The notes below the pieces were generated by a model. The model ran no database searches. It saw only the letters and a list, made by a program, of their open reading frames with translations, and was not told the origin of the DNA. Shown here piece after piece: positions 17,515 through 28,136 of a stretch of DNA of 64,000 nt (position 1 is the stretch's first letter; every line of letters starts with the position of its first letter). Source of the DNA: Marsupella aquatica (taxonomy: Eukaryota > Marchantiophyta); NCBI GenBank assembly GCA_973895155.1, contig OZ316898.1:15934001-15998000 (forward strand), given 5' to 3'. The translations under genes were made by a program, and so were the position numbers.

Positions 17515-17690
17515 TAAACTGCGTTCCGACTAAACTCTGACAATTTACAAGTCGCTAAGTAAACTTCTTACGAGTTTACTAGTTTACTAGATTATGGGTT
17601 TACGAGTTGAGTCTGATTACGGGTTTACGAGTTGAGTCTAATTACGGGTTGACGAGTTACGAGTTAAGGGTTACGAGTTTGCAGTGTGCG
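17515..17690 (+). repeat. Degenerate TTACGAGT repeats, upstream of F ORF
   Basis: Irregular reiteration of TTACGAGTT, TTTACTAG and ATTACGGGTTTACGAGTTGAGTCT. A similar tract follows the ORF (25145-25260), and one lies in the second F copy (63520-63640, reverse strand). Two longer sub-units at 17590-17650 are almost exact tandem copies. Confidence 0.8.
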
Positions 17691-17923
17691 GAGGAGCCTT
17701 ACGATCGCGACGTCTTACGGCTATCTCAACGGACCTTTCTACGGGTTGGGAGTATGCGACGAGAGCAGCTGAAGCGCAATAGAGGAACGTGCCTTGTTAA
17801 GATCTCTTCTGCCTCTATCTTATTCCACGATCTTAGTAGCAACTCGAGCAGCAAGAACATCCGGAGAACCAGCTATGGCAGACCTCGGAGCTGATGAGCA
17901 GTACCGCGTTGAATCCCTGGTGT

Positions 17924-17928
17924 TTCCC
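17924..17928 (+). repeat. Target duplication TTCCC, left of solo LTR E
   Basis: TTCCC immediately before TGTGGTG. The matching copy is at 22565-22569. Confidence 0.95.
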
Positions 17929-20900
17929 TGTGGTGCGTCCCATGGCTCTCTAAACCCAAGAAACCCCCCAGCACAAGCCGATTCCCGCAGGTTTCACGCT
18001 TGGCGAGGCTGTTTCCGCGGCTTAGCGGCATGGGACGCTGCTAATCTCCTTCTACTATTACTATTAGCCTTTTACACACATATACTGGACAGATCCTTCA
18101 TCGGGTCATGAGATACGTAGCCGGCCTAATCTAGGCCTTCCCTTGTCTTCCTCTCCTTCTGGTTAGGTATGTTTGGATTCCGCCGCCGGAATGATCCCCA
18201 ATAGGCTTGGTTAAGCCGCTAAGACCTCTCTCAGCTCGACACATCCAACTCTCACTCCCTTGCTTACTTTCCTTCCTTCTAGTTGATGTGGGCACTCTTC
18301 ACACAAGTTAATGCGACACACAAATAGCAAAATCACTCCTTCTGACTGAGTCATACCATGCACTTGCCATACAAACAGTACATCTCATACACAAGCTCTG
18401 CGAACTAAGCCGTGAGGCCAACTCTATTCAGCTCTTAGGCATGAGGAAACATGAATATACACAAGGTCACGGTATGACTAACCGAGAGCTTCTCTTACTA
18501 CTTGATCCCAGCCCGGTTGGTGCAAACTAAAAACTTGCTAAAGAAGAGGCCCTGAGCTCCCCGCTGCCCAAGTATTTATCTTGGTAGTGGATCCGCCTAA
18601 TTCTTTGCAGCGTAAGCCTAACCTACCTAACAGTAATCTACCTGCCCGAATCTACCTATGTACAGCAAGGCAGGAGCACAAGTGTTGCTCCTACCAGTGG
18701 AACCGCAATCCCACTAAGCTAAGTGTCAGGGCCGCTCCTGGTCCTGATCCTAATCCTAAACTTGGAGATCAGCGCCCGCCCTGCCCACTCACGCCTCCTA
18801 CCTCCACGTCCACCCTTCCTAAAAGGAACGGCGCCCTTGCACCATCACGACACCGGTGGTGGATCCTCAATGGACGCCCCCAATGCTTCCTCCGCAACCA
18901 CTGCCGTTGGTCCGTCCTCTGACAGATTACCTGCCTCTGACCGAGTCAACTTTTCATCGGCCTGACTGGGCCCACCCTTGGCTTCGGCATCAGCTCGGGA
19001 ATCATTCTCGGCTACGGCCGCAGCCTCGGCTTCAGCCACTGTCTCCCCGGCCTGCTCAAGAGGTGGATCTGGGATACCGGCCTCATTGCTGAGTAGTTCG
19101 GCTTGGGCCGCGCCATCCCCACCTTTGGTGATAGCGGAATCTATTGCCGTGTTCATGCCGGAGATTAGTGCCGGTTTGAGTACGGCTTGAGGGGTCGAAT
19201 AACCTCCGGACCCCGAAGGTTTTCGCTTCTTCTTATTCACTATCTCCACAGCCTGTTCCTTCCCCTTGCCGCCAACATCCGGCACCGGGCCGTGTGTCAC
19301 GGCTGGTCCTTCGGTAATTACCACCCCTGGTAACTGGTTTGCCCCAACGGGAGATGGACCTGATGCAGCTAAGCATTTAAATACTGCGGCTTGTTTCTTC
19401 AGCCGCTCAGTTTGATTGTCGGCCCGCCGCTGTAGGTTCTCCATCTTCCTTGTGATTTCCTCCAACTCCTCCTGGGTCTCATCCAGGTCCTTACGTGCCT
19501 TCTCCAGCTCGTTTTTGGCTTCCTCCAATTCCCTGTGGGCTTCCTCCAATTCCTTCTTGGTGGTAGCCCTCTCCTCCCGGGTTGCTCTTAGCTCCTTGTT
19601 GAGCTCCGCTACGACCTCAGACTCCATGTTATTCATCTTGGCATAAGTCTGGTCAAGCTGGGCGTCCTTCTCTCGCAGGTCGGCCTTGAAGCTGGCCGAC
19701 AGGGACGCAAGCTCCTGCTGTAGCGCAATAATCCCTTGATAGGATTTCCCTAACTCGGCCTCCTTCTGTTCAAGGGCTCCGCGGATTTTCTGGAGCTCTC
19801 CCTTCAGCGCCCTCTCCCTTCTCTGAGTCTCCGCCGTGACCCGGTTGTTGACTGCTATATGGGCCTCCTCTGCATTTCTCAGCTCCTTCTTCCATTTCTC
19901 CCTGTCCTTGATTGCGTTGGCCAATTCTCCCTGGGTCTGAGTCAGTTTATCCTTGATAATCTGATTATCAGCCTACGCGGTGTCCAACTGCCCCTGCATG
20001 ATGTTCAGCTCATGCCGCTTAATCCGCAGTTCATCTTGGGCTTTCTTGGCCGCCCTTAGATCTTCAATCTCGGCTTCCATCCTCCTAAGCCGCCGGATGA
20101 CCTCGTCCTTCTTGCTTCTCTCTAAAGCCACCGCTTCTTCTAATTGGTGCTTCTCCAACTGCTCCCTATGGAAAAAGGGTCCTACCTCCAACTCCTCCCC
20201 AAAGATGCCGAGCGCAAGTTCCCCACACATCTCACCATACTCCATGGCTCTATTCTTAGCGTAGATGGAATAAGTAGAAGTGATCGGCATCGCCCATCGC
20301 GGCCTCTGCTCCCAAGCCGTCTTGCGGATCTCTTCAATCATGGCTAGAGGTTTGCTTCCTTTTTCGGCTAGCCGCCTGATGTCCTCCGGCCAATCTCCTC
20401 CTGGCAAATCCTTTTCCCTAGCCAGGGCTGCCTCCTCTTCCTGCCTGATTCGCTCCTGAAATTCCTGCACCGTCTGTTTTATGCCGTCAAAGCTCGGGGG
20501 AGCAACATCTGGTGGGGGAGACTCAGGGCTACTCTGCTGGTTGGGGTCCCCTCGTACTACCCTTGGAAGTGTGGGGATAAACCGGCCACAGGTCCTTACT
20601 CCTGGAACATGATGGTCCGACCCATAGCCGGAGTTATCATGGCTGCAGTCCTCCACTGCCTCCTCTATTTCTTGGACTTCCGGCTTCTCCCTCTCTTCGT
20701 CGGTAGGAGCTTCAGGCAATTCTGCCTCAAATTCAGAGCTTGAGACTCCCACGTACATTCGAACACCCGGCTTGGATTCTGGCCTGATTCTGCTTAGGTT
20801 GACCTCTGGGGCAGTGTCCTGTATTGGTGCTGCTGCCGAAGCCGGGTCCAGTGCCGTCTTTTCCTTCTCTAGCATTTTCAGCAGATTCTGTATGCTTGGT

Positions 20901-22564
20901 TGCTGCATCGGCAAGTCTTCCTGCCTTGGCCTGAACACCTGCTCGATTGTAGGACTGTCAGGTGGTTGAGGCTTCTCTGCTACCGGCCTCGGTGCTGGAG
21001 CTTCCTCGGGTGCCCTTACCTGCAGGGGAAGTACTGGGGCAAAGGTCTGACCTCTGGCATACCGGCACAACAACGGCATGTGATAGCCAAGCCGCGACAC
21101 GCTCCCCATGCCGATTACCTGCTGCTCCTCCTTTAAGATCTTCTTCAATTGGTTGAGGAGGTACCCATTGTAGTCCCGGCTTGGGTCTGGCCTCTCTGCT
21201 AGATAGACCTGTGCCTTGCCGATCTCTGCCCTCGGCAAGTTACAATGCATGGTCACCCGCAAGAAGTCGATCATCTCTCCTATGTGCGGGTTGGTGCAGG
21301 TGTTCCGGAAGAAGCCATTCTTCGTTGATGGCCCGGGGAACGACCGGAACTCCTTGTAAGGCAAGGTCTTCCTGGTATCAACTTTGGTCTTATTGCCTAT
21401 CGGCAAGCCAAACACTTCGGCAATCACCTTGGGAGTAAGATAGAAATCCTTCCCATATATCCTCGTGCAATTGGTCTCGGGTTCCCATGACCCCACGAAT
21501 TCTAATAGGTCTGACTCCGGTACCTCCGGCTTCAGCCATGGTAATCTTACAAAGGCCTCTAAGCCGGATCCGGCCATGAAGCCTTGGTACTTCTTGGTCT
21601 GCATGGCTGTAAAGCATGCATCCTCCTCCCATGCAAAATGTAGTTGCACCTCCGCTGGTAGGGTTGCCGCCCAGCCTTTCCAGGTGTCATCCCTGGTTGG
21701 AATGGCATTGATGGGATCGACCTCTTTGGCTTCTCCCTGCCTCCTACTCTGCTGCTCGACTGGCTTCTTTGGTGCCGCCGACCTCGTTCTTTTTGCCGGG
21801 GTGGCTTCATCATTGACGGCTCCCTCCTCTTCATCTCGGCTGCCGTGGAGGTTTCTCCTAGCACCGTTGCTTGGGTCCACCTTTCCGTGCTACCCTTCAA
21901 TTCCCAGTGTATGTCGTTGCAGTTCTTGATGGCCTCTCAAATGCCGATGATTCTGTCTTCGCAAAATAGAAGATCGTCGAGCTGATTGGAAGTAGGAGTC
22001 CACAAGAACTCGGCCTTGATGAGTTCTCCTCCTAAGAAAGCCGTCTTTTGCAGCTCCCACAATCGAGCGAGCTCCTATCGTTCTCAAGCTGCCCTTTCTG
22101 ATTCTTCGTCCTCGTAAGTCTTGATGTACTCAGTTGCCCGTTCGAACAGGCATCCCCAGAAATGTGCCGCTTGATTGACGTTGCTCATACCCTCCTTAGG
22201 TCGATCGTCGGTATCTACTCTCTCCCTGAGTGCTTGCCTAAGCAGCTGACAGTAGTTGGCCTCCCGTAGTAGTCTGCCTAGTTCGCGCTCGCAAATGAGC
22301 CACCATCTCCTGCAAGCGCTCCTTACCCCTCTCCTCTTCCGGTCCTTTCTCCCGTTGATCCTTCCTAGCCGCCGATGCTTAGCGCGCCCTAACCCTAATC
22401 TTGTTTTCACCCCCAGCGTCCTTACCTCCGGCCTTGGCCCGGGTTCCATAGTCGCCCCTAATTGTTTATATTTTCCTTGTTTTGTCCCTATACTAAGGTG
22501 TTTCTAGGGTGCACTCCTGCTTTACCCACTTAACTGGCCGAGTGATTCCTGGCTAGGCATCACA
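17929..22564 (-). mobile_element. Solo LTR-G copy E, 4,636 bp
   Basis: A complete LTR-G bounded by TGTGGTG (17929) and CATCACA (22564), flanked by TTCCC on both sides, with no internal gypsy region. Removing it with one duplication restores the open frame of the F ORF. It therefore proves the LTR ends and shows that the coding region belongs to the LTR. Same length as copy C but clearly older. Confidence 0.96.
18845..22449 (-). pseudogene. LTR-encoded protein gene in solo LTR E (decayed)
   Basis: Same gene as 12265-15864: start at 22449, end at 18845 with the usual ...DPPPVS tail. Damage: two stops close together near 22077-22090 (CGA to TGA and CAG to TAG by comparison), a one-base deletion near 21840, and a CAG-to-TAG stop at about 19974. 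All stops fit C-to-T changes, as expected for methylated DNA. The PMD-like region (19973-21880) is almost unchanged in protein sequence from copy C. The tail and coiled-coil start are more diverged. Confidence 0.88.
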
Positions 22565-22569
22565 TTCCC
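22565..22569 (+). repeat. Target duplication TTCCC, right of solo LTR E
   Basis: Second copy of the duplicated target, directly after ...GGCATCACA. Confidence 0.95.
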
Positions 22570-24944
22570 AAGGCAGTGTTGGTCCAAATCCCACAGGCGC
22601 TCGATAGCTACGCCAATTTAAGGATGATGCTACAGCAGCTGGGGTTAGAACTCCTCTTGCATATACCATGGAATGTGGAATTAGACACATACTTGCAAGA
22701 TTTTGTCAAAGGCACTACTATTTCCCCTGAATTCCATCAAACAATCCGAGCTCGACCAAGTCTGTGGACAGTAGAACAGATTTCTTTTGCCTTCGGTTGC
22801 TCATCAAAAGGATCGGCATTGTATTCCAAGAAGAAGGACTTGTCATCTCCTTACTTCTCTGGAATCAGAAACCTCGCAAATGGATGGAATCTGACTCAGT
22901 GCAATTACCCTGATCTGAGAATTCTTTTGGAATTTCTAGTACCCATTCTCCATCCGAAAAAGCCAACTATCTGCCCTGTGTCCTTGGCTAACACTATTGT
23001 AGCTGCTCACAGTCGAGTTATAAAAGTAAATTGGGCCCTACTTTTATTTAACGTTATGAAAGATCAAGTGAGGAGCTTGAAAGCAAGGAGGACTACTTAC
23101 TTACAACATTATCTCTCTCAACTCTATTATACCTATGACTGTTTACATTTCGAGGAGAGAACAGAAAGGGGATTACTTCTGATCGAGATGGGCATTGAGG
23201 AAGAAATCGATGTGGAAGAACCAGTGGATGCCATTTCCCTGAAATCCAATAATGAGGATATTGATATGGATATAGAAAATGTATCTGTAGGAGATCTTGA
23301 AGCTTTGCCTGAACACAACTTGGAGTTAGTCCAACACCCTCTGAATAACCAAGTGTACTCACGAGAAGTCAACATGGGAGAACAACCTGCAGCTGAAGAA
23401 GGTGAAGAGGATGAAGACCTCTTTGAGCAACAAGAGCATATTGCGGAACCAACAATTGCTGTCATCCTAAGGACCAACTCGCCCACTCCTTCGAAAGCAG
23501 AATCAAATCAGCAACTTATTGATAAGTTGATATCTCTTCTCAGTTGCAGTGATGATGGACTCCATGATGCTGTTAATGATTTAAGAATGGAAGCTGTCAG
23601 CTTGAAGTCACCATTCCTTGACCGGTTAAGCCCTTCAGGATGATCTCCCCCCAGGAGAATCAACACCAATGGAATATGTGACTCTCACCCTTGCTACTCA
23701 ACAGGTCCCTCTTCTAAAATCAAGTGACCTTGTTCCAGTGACAGAAGATATCAGTTGTGCAGCTATCGTAGATGATCTACTAGAGATACTACAGTGTGAA
23801 CCTCGACAGATAACATCTGTGGTCAACAACTTAGTGCAGCAATGTCCAACTGCTACACCTTCTCTTAGTCCAAGTTCCCACCCTTACAGTCCTGATTCCA
23901 ACTACGAACCCACAGAAGGACCCGCTCTACAATCAGCCACAGTATGAGCATCCTTACGTTCGAGAGGATCTACCTGAAGATTCTGATCCACCCTCTGATT
24001 TTAATTCCATTCAATCTTATGATAACTCCTTAACACCGTCACCAAGGCAGGGATTTGAAGATGTTGATACTGCCTTAAGATCCAATCCAAACTTAGTAGC
24101 AGTTATCACCTCGTCTACTCAGACCCCCCGGAATGTTGTTATCGAGAACAAATACCCGAGACCCCCCGAATTCCAAGTACGCAGGTATGTGGAGACCTGT
24201 AAGATTATGCAGGCCAACAGACCACCGGTTGGAGAGTTCTGGAGATATTATTATATCAAGAAGACGGAGGCCAGTTATATCTTCGACCTCAGGTGTTTTG
24301 GGACTTCCAGGGTGGAGATGGCACAATTTGATGAGTTCTGGACTGACTCTCTCTACTTCCGACCTACTCTTGCTATGATGCTACTTCAAGGTGATGTAGA
24401 GGTAGAGGATCCAGATTTGGTTTTGGCATACTTCGGAAACTTTGCAGCCTATGCCCTGGATTTTGTGGTTTCTTTCCTGATGCAGAGTAAGAAGTCTACT
24501 GCTCTACAACATGATTACATTCCTCAAGAGCCCAAAGTTACCCTTGTTTCAACCAGTTCATTGGCTGAGAAACAAAGGATTTGGAATAATGTCACCACTC
24601 AGACCTTGACACACTTCAATCGGTACTTCAGAGATGTCAGATGGAGACTTCGACCTTTCTATTCTAGGATGATGAATAGTGATGAGTTCCTGTATCATTA
24701 TCCCCAAGTATATGCTGCTACCTGCAACAACTATGATGTGATCGGAATGTATAGAGAAGCTCTTCGTATAGATTCATGTTATTTGATGAAGAGAATGCCT
24801 TTGATGTATCCTGAGAGACAACTGAGATGCCTACCTTACTCCAGAGGATCCCCACGCCAAGCTGAGCTGATAGAGGTTACCCAGAATCGAACTATTATCC
24901 TTGTGGAGCTACTCGAACCAGAGGACATCCGACAACAAGCTTGA

Positions 24945-25549
24945 AGAAGTCTTTAAATGTTTTTAGTTAGTTTTTAGAGTAGTGCATCTCATCTGATTTT
25001 TATAAAAGCGTTCTAGAGCTTTGGAAGCTGTCATACTTCTTTAGTGTATAGTCTGTACCTAGCAAAACCTCCTGGCAAAATCTCAGAGTTTTCTGACTTA
25101 TAGTTAGGAAGTTAAAAATAGTTGAATTCATCAAATCTTTACTTTACCGCGATTACGAGTTACGAGTCAATGACCTTACGAGTTTACGACTTTATGTTTT
25201 TATGAGTTTACTAGTTTACGAGTATAAGTCATTTACTAGTTACTAGTTTACGAGTTCAGACTTAGTCATTTTTCCGACTTTTCACTCACAGTTTTGTAGT
25301 TTTAAAATTTTGAGGGGTATGAAGAGGCATGTCTCTTCGACACTGTGACCTCTCACTCGGTAGATTTTTACTATAAGATAGCTCTACCACTAGTGTAGTT
25401 TATGGTAAAGTCTAGCAATTTTTGCCTTTCCTTGGTGCTCTGCCAGTTGATCATGAATGTTAAGAGTTCGAGATCAAGCTTGACACCAGGAGAAAACTTT
25501 CCTCCTTCTTGTGGTTTAATCCTTTGAATAAATCATGGGAAGTAAAATT
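24945..25549 (+). repeat. LTR F 3' non-coding part, up to copia insertion
   Basis: Non-coding tail of LTR F. It contains a TTACGAGT-type repeat tract (25145-25260). The reverse complement recurs at about 63236-63850, collinear across the point where the copia element 25550-34384 is inserted. Confidence 0.85.
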
Positions 25550-25692
25550 TGTTGTAACTCATACTTGAGTTAAGTCTACCTTTGGGATAACTACCTATGT
25601 AACTACCCTAACTACTTAGGCCGTAGCCACATGTACATATCCTACCAAGAGTAAAGATGGAACCAACTCTTTGTCTCGTTTATCCTACAACA
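25550..25692 (+). repeat. Copia-1 left LTR
   Basis: 143 bp, TG...CA, apparently identical to 34242-34384. Confidence 0.95.
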
Positions 25693-27449
25693 CGTTATCA
25701 GCACGACTCTACGAGGCTGAGCGGAGCAAGGCCATGAAATTTTTAAGAAGAAGGGTGAATTGAACAACGAAAAGAAGAAGACATTGATAATCTCATAAGG
25801 ATCAAAGCAGGATTAAGAAAGACCGAGTAAGGCAGATCCGGGAAAGAGGACCGAAGGCAACCATTCGACAACTGTGAGCACTTTCAGAAATAATTTTTTT
25901 AACAAGGACATTGACGAATCAATGAAAGAAGCGCAACATCGTTCGAAGACGATAAGGACAACCTGAGACTGGCCATGACTGATTCACTCTAAGACCTGAA
26001 GAGGCCGAGCCATGACGGAGCTTTGTTAGAGGGGCAGAGAGAGGTATGAACGAATTTGGCGATGTATCGCTGGAAAAAGCTGAATGAACGAGAGAGAGAT
26101 GGCGGAATTAAGGATTGTGATGTGATGGATAAAGAATTGCGTCATAGCGTGCACAAAATTTGTGGATGAGAGAGTCCTATAGTGATGCGAGGTGAGGTCA
26201 TGTCAATCAAGGAAAAAGGGATTGTTATCTCTGAAGGCGGAAGCGGCTAGCTAGAGAAGCCGAAGAGTTTTCATCAGATTCTACTAATTCCCTATCTCCA
26301 CATCGGCATTCCTTTCATGTGCATCCACGTGCACAACGTGGGCCTGGCGATGGTGAACTGAACCTTCAAAGTTTTTCCCGCATTCCGAGGATTATGAACC
26401 GAATGGATTGTTTTCACGAACGCAAGTGAACGCCCTGCTTGATCTGACCTAAAGGAATGACAAAATCATACGCACTGGCTGAGATTCAAAGCGCATTCCA
26501 ATGAATTTTGAAGAAGGAAGAACGACAAAGGCGCTTTGATGAAAGAGAATTTTCCTTTTGAAATTGACCAGACGACCCAATCTTGAACAAGGGCCCTCAC
26601 ACAGAGCAAGACTTACCGACCGGGCCACCGACTACCTTGAAGTCCACCTGATTCAGAGACACACAAAACTGACTACAGAGAAGAAGGATCGGACCCAGAT
26701 ACAATTCGGCACACAATGATAAGGACAGGGGAGAAGGAGGCCCGAGTCATTCGAGTACGATACCGCATCCAGAATGATACAGGTGCCGTATCGATTTTGG
26801 CAATAAGGATAACAAGGCAGTGACATCGACGGCATTTAGCATGAAATATCGAGGAGGCCCCAAAGATAAGAACCAGAATGTCACATCATAGGTAGAGAAG
26901 ACGGCACAATTCACGGGACACAAACAGACCACCACAGAGCGAAATAGTGATGCGATGTGGAGGCGTTGAAATTCGGAAATGAATATGAAGGAATGTAGCA
27001 AGAAGTGACCAGAGGGAAGGAATGAAGGAAGGAACCATGCCACAATAAGCGAGTGAAGCAGAAGATTCAGAGGATTTCCCCTTGTCGAAGGAAGGATTGG
27101 GACCAATAACAGAAGATAAGAGAGAGCGCAAACCGGAGAATTATACTGTCGACAACCATGACCAAGCGCAGATGGAGTGAAGGACGATAGATAGAGCAGA
27201 GGACCACAAAGAAAGAAGGCATACTTGACGTTTAGAGAGCACGAAGGGAACGCCTGCAGCTGACGAACAAATCTCGCAACAAAGAACTTCAAAACTTCGA
27301 GAAAATGTCGAGAACATACCGCTAAGTGCAAACCCTCCTTAATTGCAAAATCCGTCAAATAGATTTTCGTATACAAAGAACAATGTGCACTGAACCAGGG
27401 AAACACACATACTAAGAACGGGGACGAAATGGCATTAAAATGAAAGATA
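25693..27449 (+). other. Copia-1 interior, left part, no coding capacity seen
   Basis: Starts with the primer-binding site CGTTATCAGCACGACTC. The rest is purine-rich with frequent stops in every sense frame. A 219-codon antisense frame (26747-27406) has low-complexity hydrophobic content and no recognisable domain; I take it as chance. Confidence 0.6.
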
Positions 27450-27598
27450 TGTTGTAGCTCATCAACAACTAACTCCTTTATTCATTCCTCTTCCAATACA
27501 TATAGTCCCTTAGGCAGGTAGGGTAGTTAGGCGGTTAGTCTTAACCAACTGTGGTAGGTCTAACCTTAGTTAGGCTAGAGTTAACTCGGGTTACAACA
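27450..27598 (-). repeat. Copia-2 3' LTR
   Basis: 149 bp, TG...CA. On the minus strand it has ATATGTATTGG and AATAAAGG, plausible transcription and poly(A) signals. Confidence 0.95.
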
Positions 27599-28136
27599 CT
27601 CCCCCTTGGGTGTAACATGGTCTTGGGAAGGAATGTTGCACCCACATTTAGTTTACTCTAGGTGGTGGGAATGTAACCTCATTAAAACCCCCCCTCCTTT
27701 CTTGTGGGGGGAAAGAGTGTTACCATTCCTTCTTAAAAATGTAATTCGTAAGTGTAATTGTGTTGTGTTAGTGGTAAATTACTTGTAAAGTCTAGTGTAG
27801 GTAATAGGAATGAAGTGTAAACGCCCTAATGTATTTGCGGATTGTGTGGTCGATTGTTTCGTTTGTGAGTAGGGAGCTCTTCGGTTCGAGTGGGGGAAGA
27901 TTCGCTTTCGATTGCTTCACGTTGTAAGTGGATTCGGAGATGGAGGTCGGGCGAATCTCCCCCTGAAGGTTGCCAGTTGAGCTTCTCACTGTCGATGGTC
28001 GAATCGATGTTGGTTCTTGTTTCTCCCAGGTTCGTTGTTGCGGCTCCTCCATGTTCTAAGTGCTTCACCGAGTGATTCTTTGTGACCTGGCGTACCTGTG
28101 ATGTCGTGTCTGCATTCCGATCATTGTGTCTCGAGT

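Larger units (their letters stand above)
17875..24944 (+). pseudogene. LTR-F ORF, PMD-like, broken by solo LTR and frameshifts
   Basis: The ATG at 17875 gives 18 codons (MADLGADEQYRVESLVFP) up to the solo LTR insertion at 17929. The frame resumes exactly after the target duplication at 22570 (KAVLVQIPQALDSY) and runs to 23643, about 375 aa in all. It then continues in two other frames (23669-23947 and about 24070-24944), so at least two frameshifts are present. The first part has LWTVEQISFAFG, NGWNLTQCNYPDLRILLEFL and VIKVNWALLLFNVMKDQV. This resembles the G protein pattern (IAEVFG..., EMIDFLRV..., DYNGYLLNQLKKILKE) and plant PMD-type regions. An acidic linker follows, then an unrecognised C-terminal part (FWRYYYIKKTEASYIFDLRCFG). 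No polymerase motifs. Confidence 0.7.

Noticed and set aside
26747-27406. 219-aa minus-strand ORF inside Copia-1
   Set aside because: Hydrophobic low-complexity sequence without any domain, opposite to a purine-rich sense strand. Probably chance.
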